64,000 nucleotides of DNA from Oscillospiraceae bacterium (GCA_017535635.1 JAFXTU010000016.1:26091-90090); one strand, 5' to 3'; shown: positions 1 through 8,203, numbered from the stretch's first letter. The notes: generated by a model from the sequence alone, not told the origin. Made by a program: numbers and translations.

Positions 1-482
1 AAGCGGAAGGCGGAGCCCTCCAGCCCCTTGAAGCAGAGGGGCGTGCCGAATTTGGGGAGGATCTCCCAGGCCCCGTCCCGCCGGGGCTTGATGAGCTCGT
101 AGGTCTCCCCCGCCCTTGTCCAGAGGAGGCCCATGCCTTCGTCCCCCTCCGCCAGGAGCTTGGCGGTATCCGCCCAGGTGAAGCGCACGTCCCCGTGGAG
201 CGTGCGGACGGCCAGCTCCGCCGGGCCGGTCTGCTGGACGGCGAAGGCCACCCGCCGCCCCTCAAAGGTGGGGTAGATGCGCCAGAGCTTCGTTCCCTCC
301 GGCAGACGGCCGTGGGCGTGCATCCCCCGGTTGGTGATGAGGGTCAGGGCCCCCTTGCCGTAGCGGGCGTCGTCGATGCTCAGGGCCAGCCAGGCCCCCG
401 CCCGGGAGAACATGTACTTGTCGACCGGGAAGTACTGCGCTGCGTCCCGGAAATAGGTGTCGCCCTTATATTCGTTTTTCAT
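1..482 (-). CDS. Unrecognised protein, partial (N-terminal 160 residues only)
   Basis: The gene reads off the left edge on the minus strand. Its ATG at 482 follows a strong GGAGGAAGGAGAT ribosome site. The visible part starts MKNEYKGDTYFRDAAQYFPV and is soluble, rich in aromatic and charged residues, with no signal peptide or membrane segment. It includes TLITNRGMHAHGRLPEG and WRIYPTFEGRRVAFAV. I do not recognise the family. The look is that of a beta-rich domain, possibly the start of a carbohydrate-active enzyme, but that is a guess. It lies 72 bp upstream of, and transcribed away from, the MscS stop, so it probably has its own promoter or reads through from mscS. Confidence 0.6.
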   Translation of the reverse strand, partial: MKNEYKGDTYFRDAAQYFPVDKYMFSRAGAWLALSIDDARYGKGALTLITNRGMHAHGRLPEGTKLWRIYPTFEGRRVAFAVQQTGPAELAVRTLHGDVRFTWADTAKLLAEGDEGMGLLWTRAGETYELIKPRRDGAWEILPKFGTPLCFKGLEGSAFR

Positions 483-554
483 ACCGGTAATCTCCTTCCT
501 CCTATGGAAAGACACAGGCTGCGGCCATGGCCACAGCCTGTGCGTCAGCTTGCC

Positions 555-1358
555 TTATTTGTCCAGATTCACATCCAGCTTCGTGGCCGGGGCGGCGATG
601 CCCGCCTTGCCGAAGGCGGCGCTCACGTTCCCCAGCAGGTCGAAGTACACGTCCCAGTAATCCCCGGACTTGCACCAGGCCCGAAGGGTATACTCCTGGG
701 CGTTGTCGGCGCAGCCGCTGAAACGGGCGAAGGGCTCGGGAGAAGAGAGGACGCCTTTGGTCTCCTCGGCGGCCTTGCGCATGACGCCCTGGACCAGGTT
801 GTTGTCCGAGCCGAAGGCGGCCTTGAAGACCAGATCCACCCGCCGCAGCTCCTCGGAAGAGAAGTTGGTGACATTGGCGTTCATCAGGCTGCCGTTGGGC
901 ACGGTGATGCGCTTGTTGTCGATGGTGAGGATATTGGTGTAGAACACGGTGATCTCCTGGACGGTGCCCTCGGCTCCGGAGGCGCTGACGTAGTCCCCCA
1001 CCTTGAAGGGCTTGAAAATGAGGATCATGAGGCCGCCGGCGCAGTTACTCAGCGCGCCCTGGAGGCTGAGGCCGATGGCCAGGCCCGCGGAGGCCAGCAC
1101 GGTCAGGAACGAGGTCATGGGGATGCCCAGGACCTGGATGATGGCGATGACCAGCAGCACGTTCAGCAGAATGCGCACCAGGCTGTGGAGGAAGCCCTGG
1201 ACGGTCTTGTCCAGCTTAGTGAAGCCCTTCAGCTTCTCCAGGCCCTTGGTGAGAGCACCGATCACGATGCGCCCCACGATGAAGACCAGAATGGCCACAA
1301 TGATCTTGCCGCCCGCCGAGGTGATCAGGGAAACGGCCTTGCTCAGAAATTCGCTCAT
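555..1358 (-). CDS. MscS-family small-conductance mechanosensitive channel
   Basis: A 267-residue inner-membrane channel expected to open under membrane tension and release solutes on hypo-osmotic shock. N-terminal helices (about 15-40 and 55-80) are followed by the pore-lining TM3-like stretch rich in Gly/Ala (SAGLAIGLSLQGALSNCAGG, about 90-110) and a beta domain with FKPFKVGDYV and VPNGSLMNANVTNFS, which are family hallmarks. The length matches minimal MscS proteins. The start at 1358 has an AGGAGTGCAG-type site, and a promoter lies just upstream (1404-1432). It is monocistronic as far as visible. Confidence 0.93.
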   Translation of the reverse strand: MSEFLSKAVSLITSAGGKIIVAILVFIVGRIVIGALTKGLEKLKGFTKLDKTVQGFLHSLVRILLNVLLVIAIIQVLGIPMTSFLTVLASAGLAIGLSLQGALSNCAGGLMILIFKPFKVGDYVSASGAEGTVQEITVFYTNILTIDNKRITVPNGSLMNANVTNFSSEELRRVDLVFKAAFGSDNNLVQGVMRKAAEETKGVLSSPEPFARFSGCADNAQEYTLRAWCKSGDYWDVYFDLLGNVSAAFGKAGIAAPATKLDVNLDK

Positions 1359-1403
1359 TGCTCTGCACTCCTTTTCGTATGATTTGAGTTTTTCTATGGC
1401 ATT

Positions 1404-1432
1404 ATTCTACCCCATGAGAGCGCTTCATGCAA
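1404..1432 (-). promoter_or_regulatory. Promoter of the MscS gene
   Basis: On the minus strand TTGCAT (1427-1432), a 17-bp spacer and TAGAAT (1404-1409). The predicted start site is near 1397, about 40 bp ahead of the ATG. Confidence 0.7.
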
Positions 1433-1477
1433 GAGCGGACTCTTTTTTTCATCCGAAGAGACGGTTCCGGTCCAGTG

Positions 1478-1506
1478 TTGCGGTCCGACGCAGAATGTGC
1501 TATTCT
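1478..1506 (+). promoter_or_regulatory. Promoter of the zinc-ribbon membrane protein
   Basis: TTGCGG (1478-1483), 17-bp spacer, TATTCT (1501-1506) with the extended -10 TGC just upstream. The ATG it serves is at 1611. Confidence 0.6.
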
Positions 1507-1610
1507 TGGAAGAGCTTTCCCTGTTCAGCACAGCTGTATCGGAAGGCTGAAAACAAGCATCCATCACGGGCAGGCCCCCTGGGCCGCCCGGAAAGCAGGA
1601 GGAACAACGG

Positions 1611-2369
1611 ATGGCAAGATTTTGCACGAACTGCGGGCATGAGCTCCCGGAGGGGAAGGGCTTCTGCCCGGAATGCGGCGTCCCGGTGACGGAGGAGACG
1701 CCTCTGCCCCAGGGGCCGGAGGAAGGACTGCCCCCTCCCCCCGCGGCGCCCCAGCCCCCCAGACTTGAAGCCGAAGCGCCGAAGCAGGAACAGCCCGGCG
1801 CGATCGCTCCTACCCCCGCCGCCCCGGCCCCGGTATATGTTGCGGCAGCCCAGCCGGATTCCCCGCCGGTGAGCACCATCGGTTTCTTCGGCCTGGAATT
1901 CCTCTATAAGATCCCCATCGTCAGCTTCATCTGCAGCATCGTCCTCTCCATCGCCCCGAAGAACAAGAACGTGCGGCACCACGCCCAGGCAAAGCTCATC
2001 TGGAAGATCGTGGGCTTTGTACTGATGATCGTCTGCATCCTGCTGGCCGGGGCGGTGTTCCGCAAGGCCTGGGACAGCTTCAAGGACGCCTTCTCCGAGG
2101 CCACGGGCCATGAGTTCAGCTTCAGCGAGCTCCAGGACATGGACCCCAGCCAGCTGGAGGACCTGCAGAACATCCTGGAGCAGTACGGCGTCGGAGAGAT
2201 CGAGGGCCTGGATGAGCTCCAGGGGCTGATGGAGCAGTATGGCATCGAGGACATCGGCGGCCTGGGAGAAATGCAGGGCATGCTGGAGGAATACGGCATC
2301 CGGGACATGGAGGACCTGCAGGACTATCTCCGGGAAAACGGCGTATATGAGGATAGGCCGGGAGACTGA
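1611..2369 (+). CDS. Zinc-ribbon membrane protein with C-terminal EQYGI repeats
   Basis: A 252-residue protein. An N-terminal zinc ribbon (FCTNCGHEL...FCPECGVPV, residues 4-25) is followed by a Pro/Ala-rich linker (to about 80), an amphipathic/hydrophobic stretch (YKIPIVSFICSIVLSIAPKN), and a TM helix near 125-145. The last 80 residues contain tandem units of about 20 residues built on ELQGLMEQYGIEDIGGL. Zinc-ribbon plus TM proteins of this layout are common and uncharacterised in Clostridia. The AGGAGGAACAACGG site places the start at 1611. The repeat resembles short protein-interaction repeats, but no function can be assigned. Confidence 0.85.
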   Translation: MARFCTNCGHELPEGKGFCPECGVPVTEETPLPQGPEEGLPPPPAAPQPPRLEAEAPKQEQPGAIAPTPAAPAPVYVAAAQPDSPPVSTIGFFGLEFLYKIPIVSFICSIVLSIAPKNKNVRHHAQAKLIWKIVGFVLMIVCILLAGAVFRKAWDSFKDAFSEATGHEFSFSELQDMDPSQLEDLQNILEQYGVGEIEGLDELQGLMEQYGIEDIGGLGEMQGMLEEYGIRDMEDLQDYLRENGVYEDRPGD

Positions 2370-2385
2370 ATTACCGCACCTTACA

Positions 2386-2430
2386 GCGCATCCGGCGGAA
2401 GCAGAACCGCTTCCGCCGGATGCGCTTTTT
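2386..2430 (+). terminator. Rho-independent terminator
   Basis: A perfect 17-bp stem (2386-2402 with 2409-2425), a 6-nt loop and a TTTTT tail. It lies 17 bp past the stop of the zinc-ribbon gene. Confidence 0.92.
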
Positions 2431-2570
2431 CTCTCCGCCGTTATTCTTTATGGCAGGCCGTACAGCCCTGGCAGGCGCCGGAGCAGGAGCAGGCACGGAC
2501 GACATTGCCCCGGAGGAAAAAGCGGCTCTGGGGTGGGACGGGAGAAAAGCGAGCGATGCCCCCCCGGCAC

Positions 2571-2599
2571 TTGACAGTCTGCCTCAAAGGGTCCAAAAT
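2571..2599 (+). promoter_or_regulatory. Possible promoter of the HD-GYP protein
   Basis: TTGACA (2571-2576), 17-bp spacer and a weak CAAAAT -10 (2594-2599). The coding start is at 2660. Confidence 0.45.
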
Positions 2600-2659
2600 A
2601 CAAACCGGATCGAGTGCGATCAATGGGGCCGGGCCTTGCCGGAAAAAGGGGAGAAAAGC

Positions 2660-3916
2660 ATGAAGGAACAGTTTGTCAGCCTGCGGGACGCGGTGCGCGC
2701 CTTTGCTGGCGCCATGAACCTGATCGACTCGGAGATATCCGACCACCATGAGAAGGTGGCCTATTTTGCCTACCAGCTGGCCACCGCCCTGGACTTTCCG
2801 GAGCGGGAGCGGAAGCTCACCTTTTATGGGGCCCTGCTCCACGACGTGGGCTCCGTCACCATGGACCAGGGTCTCTCCCTCCGGGAGCTGGAGCAGCTTC
2901 CCCGGGCCCTGGCCAGGGCGGGGGCCTCCCTCCTGCGCCGGAGCGAGGCCCTGGCCAGGCTCTCCGACATCGTGGAGGCGAGCCAGTCCCCCTGGCGGAA
3001 GCTGAAGCTGGCGCCGGAAGCCCTGCTGCGGCCCCGGCTCATGGGGCAGATCATCCATCTCTCCGACGCCGTGGCTCTCCTTTTGAAGGAAAAGGAGCAC
3101 CCGCTGAACCAGGTGGAGTACATCCGCTCCTGCGTCGCCCAGGTGGGAGAGAGGGAATTCCATCCCCAGGTGCTGCGGGCCTTTGAGGAGGTGGCCGGGC
3201 GGGAGGTGGTATGGCTGGACCTCCAGTACCGGCCCGAGATCTTCCTGGACTATGTGCCGGACGACCGCTGGCTGACCCTGGAGGAGATGAAGCGCCTCAC
3301 GGAGTTCATGTCCAGCATCATCGACTTCCGCAGCCCCTTCACCGCCATGCACTCCGCCGGCGTCGCAGCCACGGCGGCGGGCCTGGGGCGGCTTGCGGGC
3401 ATGTCGGAGGCGGAGCAGGCCATGCTCCGGATCGCCGGGGACCTCCACGACATCGGAAAACTGAAAACTCCCCGGGCCATCCTGGAAAAACCGGGAAGGC
3501 TCACGGAGAGCGAATTCAACATCATGAAGGAGCACGCTTACGATTCCTTCCGCATCCTCTCGGAGGTCCGGGGCCTGGAGCAGATCGCAGACTGGGCCGC
3601 CCTCCACCACGAGAAGCTGAACGGGAGCGGCTACCCCTTTCACCTGAAGGGAGAAACGCTGTCCCTGGGGTCCCGGATCCTGGCGGTGGCGGACGTGTTT
3701 TCCGCCGTCACCGAGGATCGGCCCTACCGGAAGGGGATGGACCGGGAGGCCGCCATCCAGGTGCTGGAGGGTGACGCCGACCGGGGCGCCCTCTCCCGTA
3801 GCCTGGTGGCGCTCCTGACCCGGCATTACGACGAGCTCAGCGCCCTTCGGGCCGAAGCCTCGGACGCCGCCGGACAGCGTTACCGGGAGAGCCTGCCCGC
3901 TCCGGAGGAAGCGTAA
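2660..3916 (+). CDS. Two-domain HD / HD-GYP phosphohydrolase
   Basis: A 418-residue cytoplasmic protein. The N-terminal part has a HD-like domain (HHEKVAYFAYQLATAL...LLHDVG, about 30-70). The C-terminal half (about 215-375) is a clear HD-GYP-type domain: HSAGVAATAAGLG, DLHDIGKL, LHHEKLNGSGYP and VADVFSAVTEDRPYRKG. HD-GYP domains hydrolyse cyclic dinucleotides or related signalling nucleotides. Here no receiver or sensor domain is fused, so the N-terminal HD copy may be the sensory or regulatory half. The ATG at 2660 follows GGGGAGAAAAGC. In-frame codons further upstream (to 2420) overlap the previous terminator and are not used. Confidence 0.88.
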   Translation: MKEQFVSLRDAVRAFAGAMNLIDSEISDHHEKVAYFAYQLATALDFPERERKLTFYGALLHDVGSVTMDQGLSLRELEQLPRALARAGASLLRRSEALARLSDIVEASQSPWRKLKLAPEALLRPRLMGQIIHLSDAVALLLKEKEHPLNQVEYIRSCVAQVGEREFHPQVLRAFEEVAGREVVWLDLQYRPEIFLDYVPDDRWLTLEEMKRLTEFMSSIIDFRSPFTAMHSAGVAATAAGLGRLAGMSEAEQAMLRIAGDLHDIGKLKTPRAILEKPGRLTESEFNIMKEHAYDSFRILSEVRGLEQIADWAALHHEKLNGSGYPFHLKGETLSLGSRILAVADVFSAVTEDRPYRKGMDREAAIQVLEGDADRGALSRSLVALLTRHYDELSALRAEASDAAGQRYRESLPAPEEA

Positions 3917-3961
3917 ACAAGGAGCGTTTCCGCCCCGGCCAAAGCCTGCCTCCCGACGGCG

Positions 3962-4828
3962 TCACCCTCTCTTCTTCCCGTCCATCACCTCGCTGGCCGC
4001 CGCCGCGCCGATCACCAGGACGGCCCCTACCCAGCCCGCCGGGGACATGGATTCCCGGAGGAAAACGGCCGAGCAGAGCACCGAGACCACCGGCTCCAGA
4101 TAGCCCAGGATGGCCACGGTCTGCACCGGGAGCGCGCCCATGGCGCTGAAATAGAAGACGTAGGCCAGCCCGGTGTGGACGACTCCCAGCATCAGCGTCA
4201 GGAGCCCCGAGCGGAGATCGGGCAGGAGGGACTGCCCCCAGTTGTTGGCAAAGAGATAGGGAAGGATCGTAAGGGCGGAAACCGCCAGCTGCACCACCGC
4301 CCGGTCGAAGCCGGAGATGTCCTTCAGCTTTTTGTTGCAAACCACGATGGCGGCAAAGCAGAGGGCTCCCAGGAGCCCCATGACCACGCCGGAGGCTCTC
4401 CCCCCGCCCCGGACCCCGGTCACCAGGAAGATCCCCAGCAGGGCCGCCAGGATGCAGAGGAGCTTCTTCCCCTCCGGCTTCTCCCGGAGCAGCAGCGGCG
4501 CGGCGGCCACCACGATAATGGGGGCCATGTAGTTGCAGAGGCTGGCGATGGCCACGGTGGTGCGGAGATAGGCCTGGAAGAGGAAGATCCAGTTCAGGCC
4601 CAGAAAAAAGCCGGAGGCCAGCAGCCAGCGGAGGTTGGCCCGAATGGCCGCCCGGTCCGGCGTGCGTCCCTTGGCCCGAAGGTAAAGGAGGATGGAAATT
4701 GCGCCGACGCTTCCCCGGCAGAAGGCCACCGCCTCGCTTGGGAGGGCGATGCAGCGCAGGAACATGCCGATGGTGCCGTAGAGGACCACCGCGACGATGT
4801 ATTTCAGTTTTTCTTTTCTCAGTTCCAT
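3962..4828 (-). CDS. EamA/DMT-family transporter
   Basis: A 288-residue membrane protein with about ten TM helices in two EamA halves (roughly 8-140 and 155-285). The first half has YGTIGMFLRCIALPSEAVAFCRG and the second GVVHTGLAYVFYFSAMGALPVQTVAILGYLEPV, the usual substrate-path signature of drug/metabolite exporters. Substrate is unknown. It is the last gene of a minus-strand run after the DUF169 gene, separated by 53 bp that contain a hairpin. Length and topology are typical. Confidence 0.9.
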   Translation of the reverse strand: MELRKEKLKYIVAVVLYGTIGMFLRCIALPSEAVAFCRGSVGAISILLYLRAKGRTPDRAAIRANLRWLLASGFFLGLNWIFLFQAYLRTTVAIASLCNYMAPIIVVAAAPLLLREKPEGKKLLCILAALLGIFLVTGVRGGGRASGVVMGLLGALCFAAIVVCNKKLKDISGFDRAVVQLAVSALTILPYLFANNWGQSLLPDLRSGLLTLMLGVVHTGLAYVFYFSAMGALPVQTVAILGYLEPVVSVLCSAVFLRESMSPAGWVGAVLVIGAAAASEVMDGKKRG

Positions 4829-4840
4829 GTCCTGTTTTTT

Positions 4841-4872
4841 CAGCCCTCCGGTCTTTCACGGCCGGAGGGCTG
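4841..4872. repeat. Intergenic hairpin between DUF169 and EamA genes
   Basis: An 11-bp inverted repeat (4841-4851 with 4862-4872), 10-nt loop. In the direction of transcription it is followed by an A-run, not a T-run, so it is not a standard terminator. It may protect or modulate the mRNA between the two genes. Confidence 0.5.
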
Positions 4873-4881
4873 ACGGTTCCT

Positions 4882-5700
4882 TTACCGCTGTCCGGGGATC
4901 CACTCTTCCCCGGTCTCCAGGCCCCATTTGGCAAACATGTCGTTGTAGAACTTGGGCCGGGCATAGTCCGCTTTCAGGTCGTAGGCCAGCTGCCGGTAGC
5001 TGAAGCCCTTGGCAATCAGGTCCCGCACGGCCCCGATCAGGGCTTCCAGGTTCTCCCCGGCGAAGGTGAAGATCATCTCGTTCTCGGCGCAGAGGCCCCG
5101 CTCAAACTCCCCGGCGTCGGGGATGGAGACGTTGTAGGGTTTCCTGCCGTTCAGCACCGGCACCAGGGCCGCGCCGCAGGAATCGCAGGTGTCGAAGGAG
5201 GCTTCCGCGATGTTTCCGCTGTCGTACTTGGAGGCCATCAGCAGCTGCCTCAGCTGGGAGGGCTCGCAGTAGATCATCACCGCCTGGGGCACGAACTCGC
5301 AGTCCGTCAGGGGCGCGATGACCATGCCGGTCTTTTTCTTCCCCTCGTCGATGTAGGGATATTCCCTGCGGAAATGGCGGCGGCTCACCTCCGGGTCCCG
5401 GATGAAGTAGCCGCTGCCCAGGGAGTCTACGTCCCCCTCGTCCAGCTCCCGGAGACGGAAGTTGATCACCGGCCAGAGGCACCAGTGGTCCTCGCTGAAC
5501 ATGGCCAGGTGGTTTTTTGTCCGGCGGACAAAGGACAGGGCCTGGCAGAGGGCGTAGTGCTTCCCCTCCCCGGAGGGCTGGACGCAGCTCTTCGGCACCT
5601 CCTCCTCGTTCACCAGCCGGATGGCCAGGGGCGAAGTCTTCAGGCAGAAGGCCCGCTCCAGTTCTTCTCCGATCCCGTGGATCTCAGTGAGTGTCAGCAT
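4882..5700 (-). CDS. DUF169-family protein
   Basis: A 272-residue cytoplasmic protein of the DUF169 family, common in anaerobes and of unknown biochemistry. Visible family features are SPLAIRLVNEEEVPK near residue 25, CQALSFVRR, DHWCLWPVINFRL, a DTCDSCGA motif and the ending FYNDMFAKWGLETGEEW. A start at 5700 is chosen because AAAGGAGGAAACGACC precedes it. A longer reading frame upstream lies inside the GtrA gene. It overlaps the GtrA stop by 17 bp, so the two are probably translationally coupled. A second copy of this domain is fused to a barstar domain at 42597-43679. Confidence 0.87.
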   Translation of the reverse strand: MLTLTEIHGIGEELERAFCLKTSPLAIRLVNEEEVPKSCVQPSGEGKHYALCQALSFVRRTKNHLAMFSEDHWCLWPVINFRLRELDEGDVDSLGSGYFIRDPEVSRRHFRREYPYIDEGKKKTGMVIAPLTDCEFVPQAVMIYCEPSQLRQLLMASKYDSGNIAEASFDTCDSCGAALVPVLNGRKPYNVSIPDAGEFERGLCAENEMIFTFAGENLEALIGAVRDLIAKGFSYRQLAYDLKADYARPKFYNDMFAKWGLETGEEWIPGQR

Positions 5701-6124
5701 GGTCGTTTCCTCCTTTTGCGTTTTTGCCCACCGGCTTTGTATCCACGCTCTTCCCAAAGACGAAAAAGCGCTGGTACAAAAACTCCGTGACGAAATTCAG
5801 GAGCATGTTCAGGACGGTGACCAGATACTCGTTCCAGCCCAGGACCCCGGCCAGCAGGTGCTCCAGGGCCCCGGTGAGGGGAGTAAATACCGCGTAATAG
5901 GCCGCCACCTTCAGCATGGCCACGGGGACGTTGGCGGCGGACCGGAAGGTGAAGCGCCAGTTCAGGGTGAAGTTCCACAGCACCGAGAGAACCAGGGCCA
6001 GGACATAGCTCAGCCAGTAGGGCCAGTGAAACAGCTCGTTGAAGAGGGCGAAGGCCCCCATCTCAATGAGTCCCGCGCTGGCGGAGAAGAGGGTGAATTT
6101 CACTATACGCCAGAATTCCTTCAC
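5684..6124 (-). CDS. GtrA-family membrane protein
   Basis: A 146-residue protein with four TM helices, typical of the GtrA family thought to flip lipid-linked sugars or act in cell-surface polysaccharide synthesis. Family features are FSASAGLIEMGAFALFNE, a WNFTLNWRFTF turn after TM2, and a basic C-terminal FLYQRFFVFGK. The GTG start at 6124 sits 1 bp after the TGA of the PAP2 gene and has GGAAAGGGA upstream. The longer ATG reading (to 6205) would lie inside PAP2 and is rejected. Neighbours (acyltransferase, PAP2) suggest an envelope lipid role. Confidence 0.85.
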   Translation of the reverse strand: MKEFWRIVKFTLFSASAGLIEMGAFALFNELFHWPYWLSYVLALVLSVLWNFTLNWRFTFRSAANVPVAMLKVAAYYAVFTPLTGALEHLLAGVLGWNEYLVTVLNMLLNFVTEFLYQRFFVFGKSVDTKPVGKNAKGGNDHADTH

Positions 6125-6125
6125 G

Positions 6126-6821
6126 TCACACGTCCCTTTCCAGCCAGGTCTGGAGCCTGGTCTTTCCGCCGGGGAACTTCCCGTAGACGATGTACTCCGC
6201 CACAAGTCCCACGGGAACGGCCATCAGCACATCCACCGCGGAATGCTGCTTCACAAAAGTAGTGGAAACGGAGATGAGCGCCGCCATCACGATAATGAAT
6301 AGCTTAAAGGACCGGGAGGCGTCCTTAGAGCGGCTCCACACCGAGGCGATGCCCAGGGAGTAGGCCACGTGGAGAGAGGGGCAGACGCCGGTGGGGGTAT
6401 CCGCAGTGTAAATGAAGCCCAGGAGCCGGGTCAGGAGGTTGTCCCGGGGGAAGACCTCCGGCCGCAGGAGCTGGATGCTGGGATAGAGGATATAGGCGGC
6501 CATAGCGATGACCTGGGTGACGATGATGTAGAATTGCAGTTTTTTGAAGCTGGGAATGTCGTAGAGAAAGAAGTACAGGAGGGACAGCGCCAGATACACA
6601 TACCAGAAGCAGTAGAAAAGGAGAAAGCCCTCCTGAAAGGGGATGAGATCGTCCAGAGCGCAGTGGATGACGTGGCATTTTTCCGGCGGGATCAGGTTCT
6701 CCGTGAGAAAATACAGAAGAAGGTAGCCCACCCAGCCCAGCAGCAGCCAGACATGAGAAAAGCGCTTTTCCCGCAGCCGGGAAAGGCGGAATTCGCGGTA
6801 GGGGACGACGGGCTTCCTCAT
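6126..6821 (-). CDS. PAP2-superfamily membrane phosphatase
   Basis: A 231-residue protein with about six TM helices. The PAP2 signature is present: CPSLHVAYSLGIA (about 155-167) and STTFVKQHSAVDVLMAVPVG (about 195-215), giving the catalytic His pair and the Asp. The first motif usually found (KxxxxxxRP) is reduced to QLLRPEVFPRDN. Enzymes of this type dephosphorylate lipid phosphates or transfer head groups. It lies between a lysophospholipid-type acyltransferase (12 bp upstream) and GtrA, so a membrane-lipid or lipid-carrier substrate is likely. Confidence 0.87.
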   Translation of the reverse strand: MRKPVVPYREFRLSRLREKRFSHVWLLLGWVGYLLLYFLTENLIPPEKCHVIHCALDDLIPFQEGFLLFYCFWYVYLALSLLYFFLYDIPSFKKLQFYIIVTQVIAMAAYILYPSIQLLRPEVFPRDNLLTRLLGFIYTADTPTGVCPSLHVAYSLGIASVWSRSKDASRSFKLFIIVMAALISVSTTFVKQHSAVDVLMAVPVGLVAEYIVYGKFPGGKTRLQTWLERDV

Positions 6822-6833
6822 GTTTTGTTCCTC

Positions 6834-7580
6834 TTACTTTTCTTTATTATACGGATATTGCTTTTTCGGCATGGGCCGGTAGGGGGTGACCCGGTGCCGG
6901 GGCAGGGCGCGGGCGAGGCCGGTGATGGCCTGGGAGAGGCCCCGGGCGATGCGCTCCCGCTCGGCGGCGGCCTCCGCCGCAGGGTCAAAGCGCAGGGGCG
7001 AGCCAAGATACATGGTCCTCAGCGCCGGGGCCACGTAGAGGGGGACGAAAAGGAGCGTCTTTCCCGTCTGGCGGTAGTAGAGCCTGGCCATGTCCACGAA
7101 ACGGTCCTGAAATTCCCACAGGAGACCGTTTCCGGGCACGTCGTGCTCCGGAAAAATGATGATCCTCTCCCCCGCCTTCAGCTTCCCGATCGTCTCCCGG
7201 AAGGTGCTCATGATCCGCATGTCATGGTAGACGCCCACGCAGCGGGCATTGGTGAACACGCAGACGGAGATGGGGGCGATGAGGTAGGAGAAGATGCGAA
7301 AGAGCCAGCGGACGCTCCGGGGCTTATCCCGCCAGAAGTCCTGAAAGGCGTAAGCCGGGACCTCCCTGAGGTGCATCATCTCCCCGGCGCACCAGGTGGA
7401 GTGCTCGCCGGGGAAATAGAGCTCACAGGCGATGGGGCCGTGCATCTGGGCGTGGTTCCCCACGATGAGGCAGGGCTCCTCCGGCAGAAAATCCAGGCCC
7501 TCCACCCCGGTCCTGGGGTAGAAGACCCATACCATAAAACGGATGAAACGGTAAAGGACGGCGGAGAGCTTCTTTTTCAA
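6834..7580 (-). CDS. Lysophospholipid acyltransferase (PlsC-like)
   Basis: A 248-residue enzyme of the LPLAT superfamily expected to acylate a lysophosphatidate or similar acceptor at the membrane face. The acyltransferase block I reads GNHAQMHGP, where the usual His-x4-Asp is changed to a His-Gly form seen in some clostridial homologues. Later blocks include IIFPEHDVPGNG and FVPLYVAP. A TTG start at 7580 is chosen for the long GGAGGGGGGAGGAAT site just upstream. It heads the run acyltransferase-PAP2-GtrA-DUF169-EamA. Confidence 0.78.
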   Translation of the reverse strand: MKKKLSAVLYRFIRFMVWVFYPRTGVEGLDFLPEEPCLIVGNHAQMHGPIACELYFPGEHSTWCAGEMMHLREVPAYAFQDFWRDKPRSVRWLFRIFSYLIAPISVCVFTNARCVGVYHDMRIMSTFRETIGKLKAGERIIIFPEHDVPGNGLLWEFQDRFVDMARLYYRQTGKTLLFVPLYVAPALRTMYLGSPLRFDPAAEAAAERERIARGLSQAITGLARALPRHRVTPYRPMPKKQYPYNKEK

Positions 7581-7683
7581 TTCCTCCCCCCTCCTTTCCG
7601 GCGGAAGTCGTGGGAATGGATGCTTCGGCCCGGTTCCCGGCCCCGGCTCCGTTCCGTCTCTGCCTCCCGCCCAGCTGTACCCT

Positions 7684-7712
7684 ACCGTAGCACAGGCGAT
7701 CCGTTCTGTCAA
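7684..7712 (-). promoter_or_regulatory. Promoter of the envelope operon
   Basis: Minus strand: TTGACA (7707-7712), 17-bp spacer ending in TGC, TACGGT (7684-7689). Extended -10 form, about 100 bp ahead of the acyltransferase start. Confidence 0.6.
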
Positions 7713-7831
7713 GACAAGGGCGGAGCGGGGCATCCCCCGGCAACAGCAGAAAACGGCGGGAACACGGCTCCGGGCCGCTCAACCCTCTTCCCGCGCCGGG
7801 CGGATTGACATAATTTGTCACACTCTTTTTC

Positions 7832-7860
7832 TTGCTATTCCCGCGTCCCTGTGGTAAATT
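7832..7860 (+). promoter_or_regulatory. Promoter of the probable 6S RNA
   Basis: TTGCTA (7832-7837), 17-bp spacer, TAAATT (7855-7860) with extended TGG. Transcription would begin near 7867, where no coding region follows. Confidence 0.6.
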
Positions 7861-7866
7861 AACAGT

Positions 7867-8175
7867 GCGGGGCGGAGCCGGACGCCGGTTCTTCCGCAAG
7901 GAACCCCTGCCGTGCTCGTGATGGGCTCTTTTAGAACCCACATCTCTTACCAGGGATGCCTATCTCCCGCCGTGGATTGCAGGCCTCCCTCCTCCTCCCG
8001 ACTTTGCGCCGGAGGGGCGAGGATGTTGGAAGCAGCGAAACAGCGGGGCGGCGACCCACCTGCCATTCGTGCAGGTTATATCAGGGCTCACACGGCATTC
8101 GCGGGGAACCTCCAAAACCCCAAAAAAGTACCTGAAAACCGCGGGAACGCGGTGTTTCAGGTGCTTTTTCTTTCT
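7867..8175 (+). ncRNA. ssrS: Structured small RNA, best guess 6S RNA
   Basis: A 690-bp gene-free stretch holds a clear transcription unit with its own promoter and a terminator at 8131-8172. The 5' part (GCCGTG near 7908) can pair with CACGGC near 8091 to give a long closing stem. Inside are a GATGGG...CCCACATC hairpin (about 7920-7945) and a GCGGGG-rich second arm. Length, own promoter, long rod-like folding and the lack of ORFs fit 6S RNA, which mimics open promoter DNA and binds the housekeeping RNA polymerase. The family call rests on overall shape, not a covariance match, and the exact ends are approximate. Confidence 0.55.
8131..8172 (+). terminator. Rho-independent terminator of the small RNA
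   Basis: ACCTGAAA-ACCGCG / CGCGGT-TTTCAGGT forms a nearly continuous stem, followed by GCTTTTTCTTT. Confidence 0.8.
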
Positions 8176-8203
8176 GCGGTCGTTTAGGCAGAGGCATTCG
8201 GAG

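Noticed and set aside
195..1382. Long plus-strand open frame across the MscS gene
   Set aside because: It is the antisense shadow of mscS and the partial gene. The minus strand has family motifs, ribosome sites and a promoter.
4841..4872. Hairpin taken as terminator of DUF169
   Set aside because: It is followed by an A-run in the direction of transcription, so it is listed only as a hairpin.
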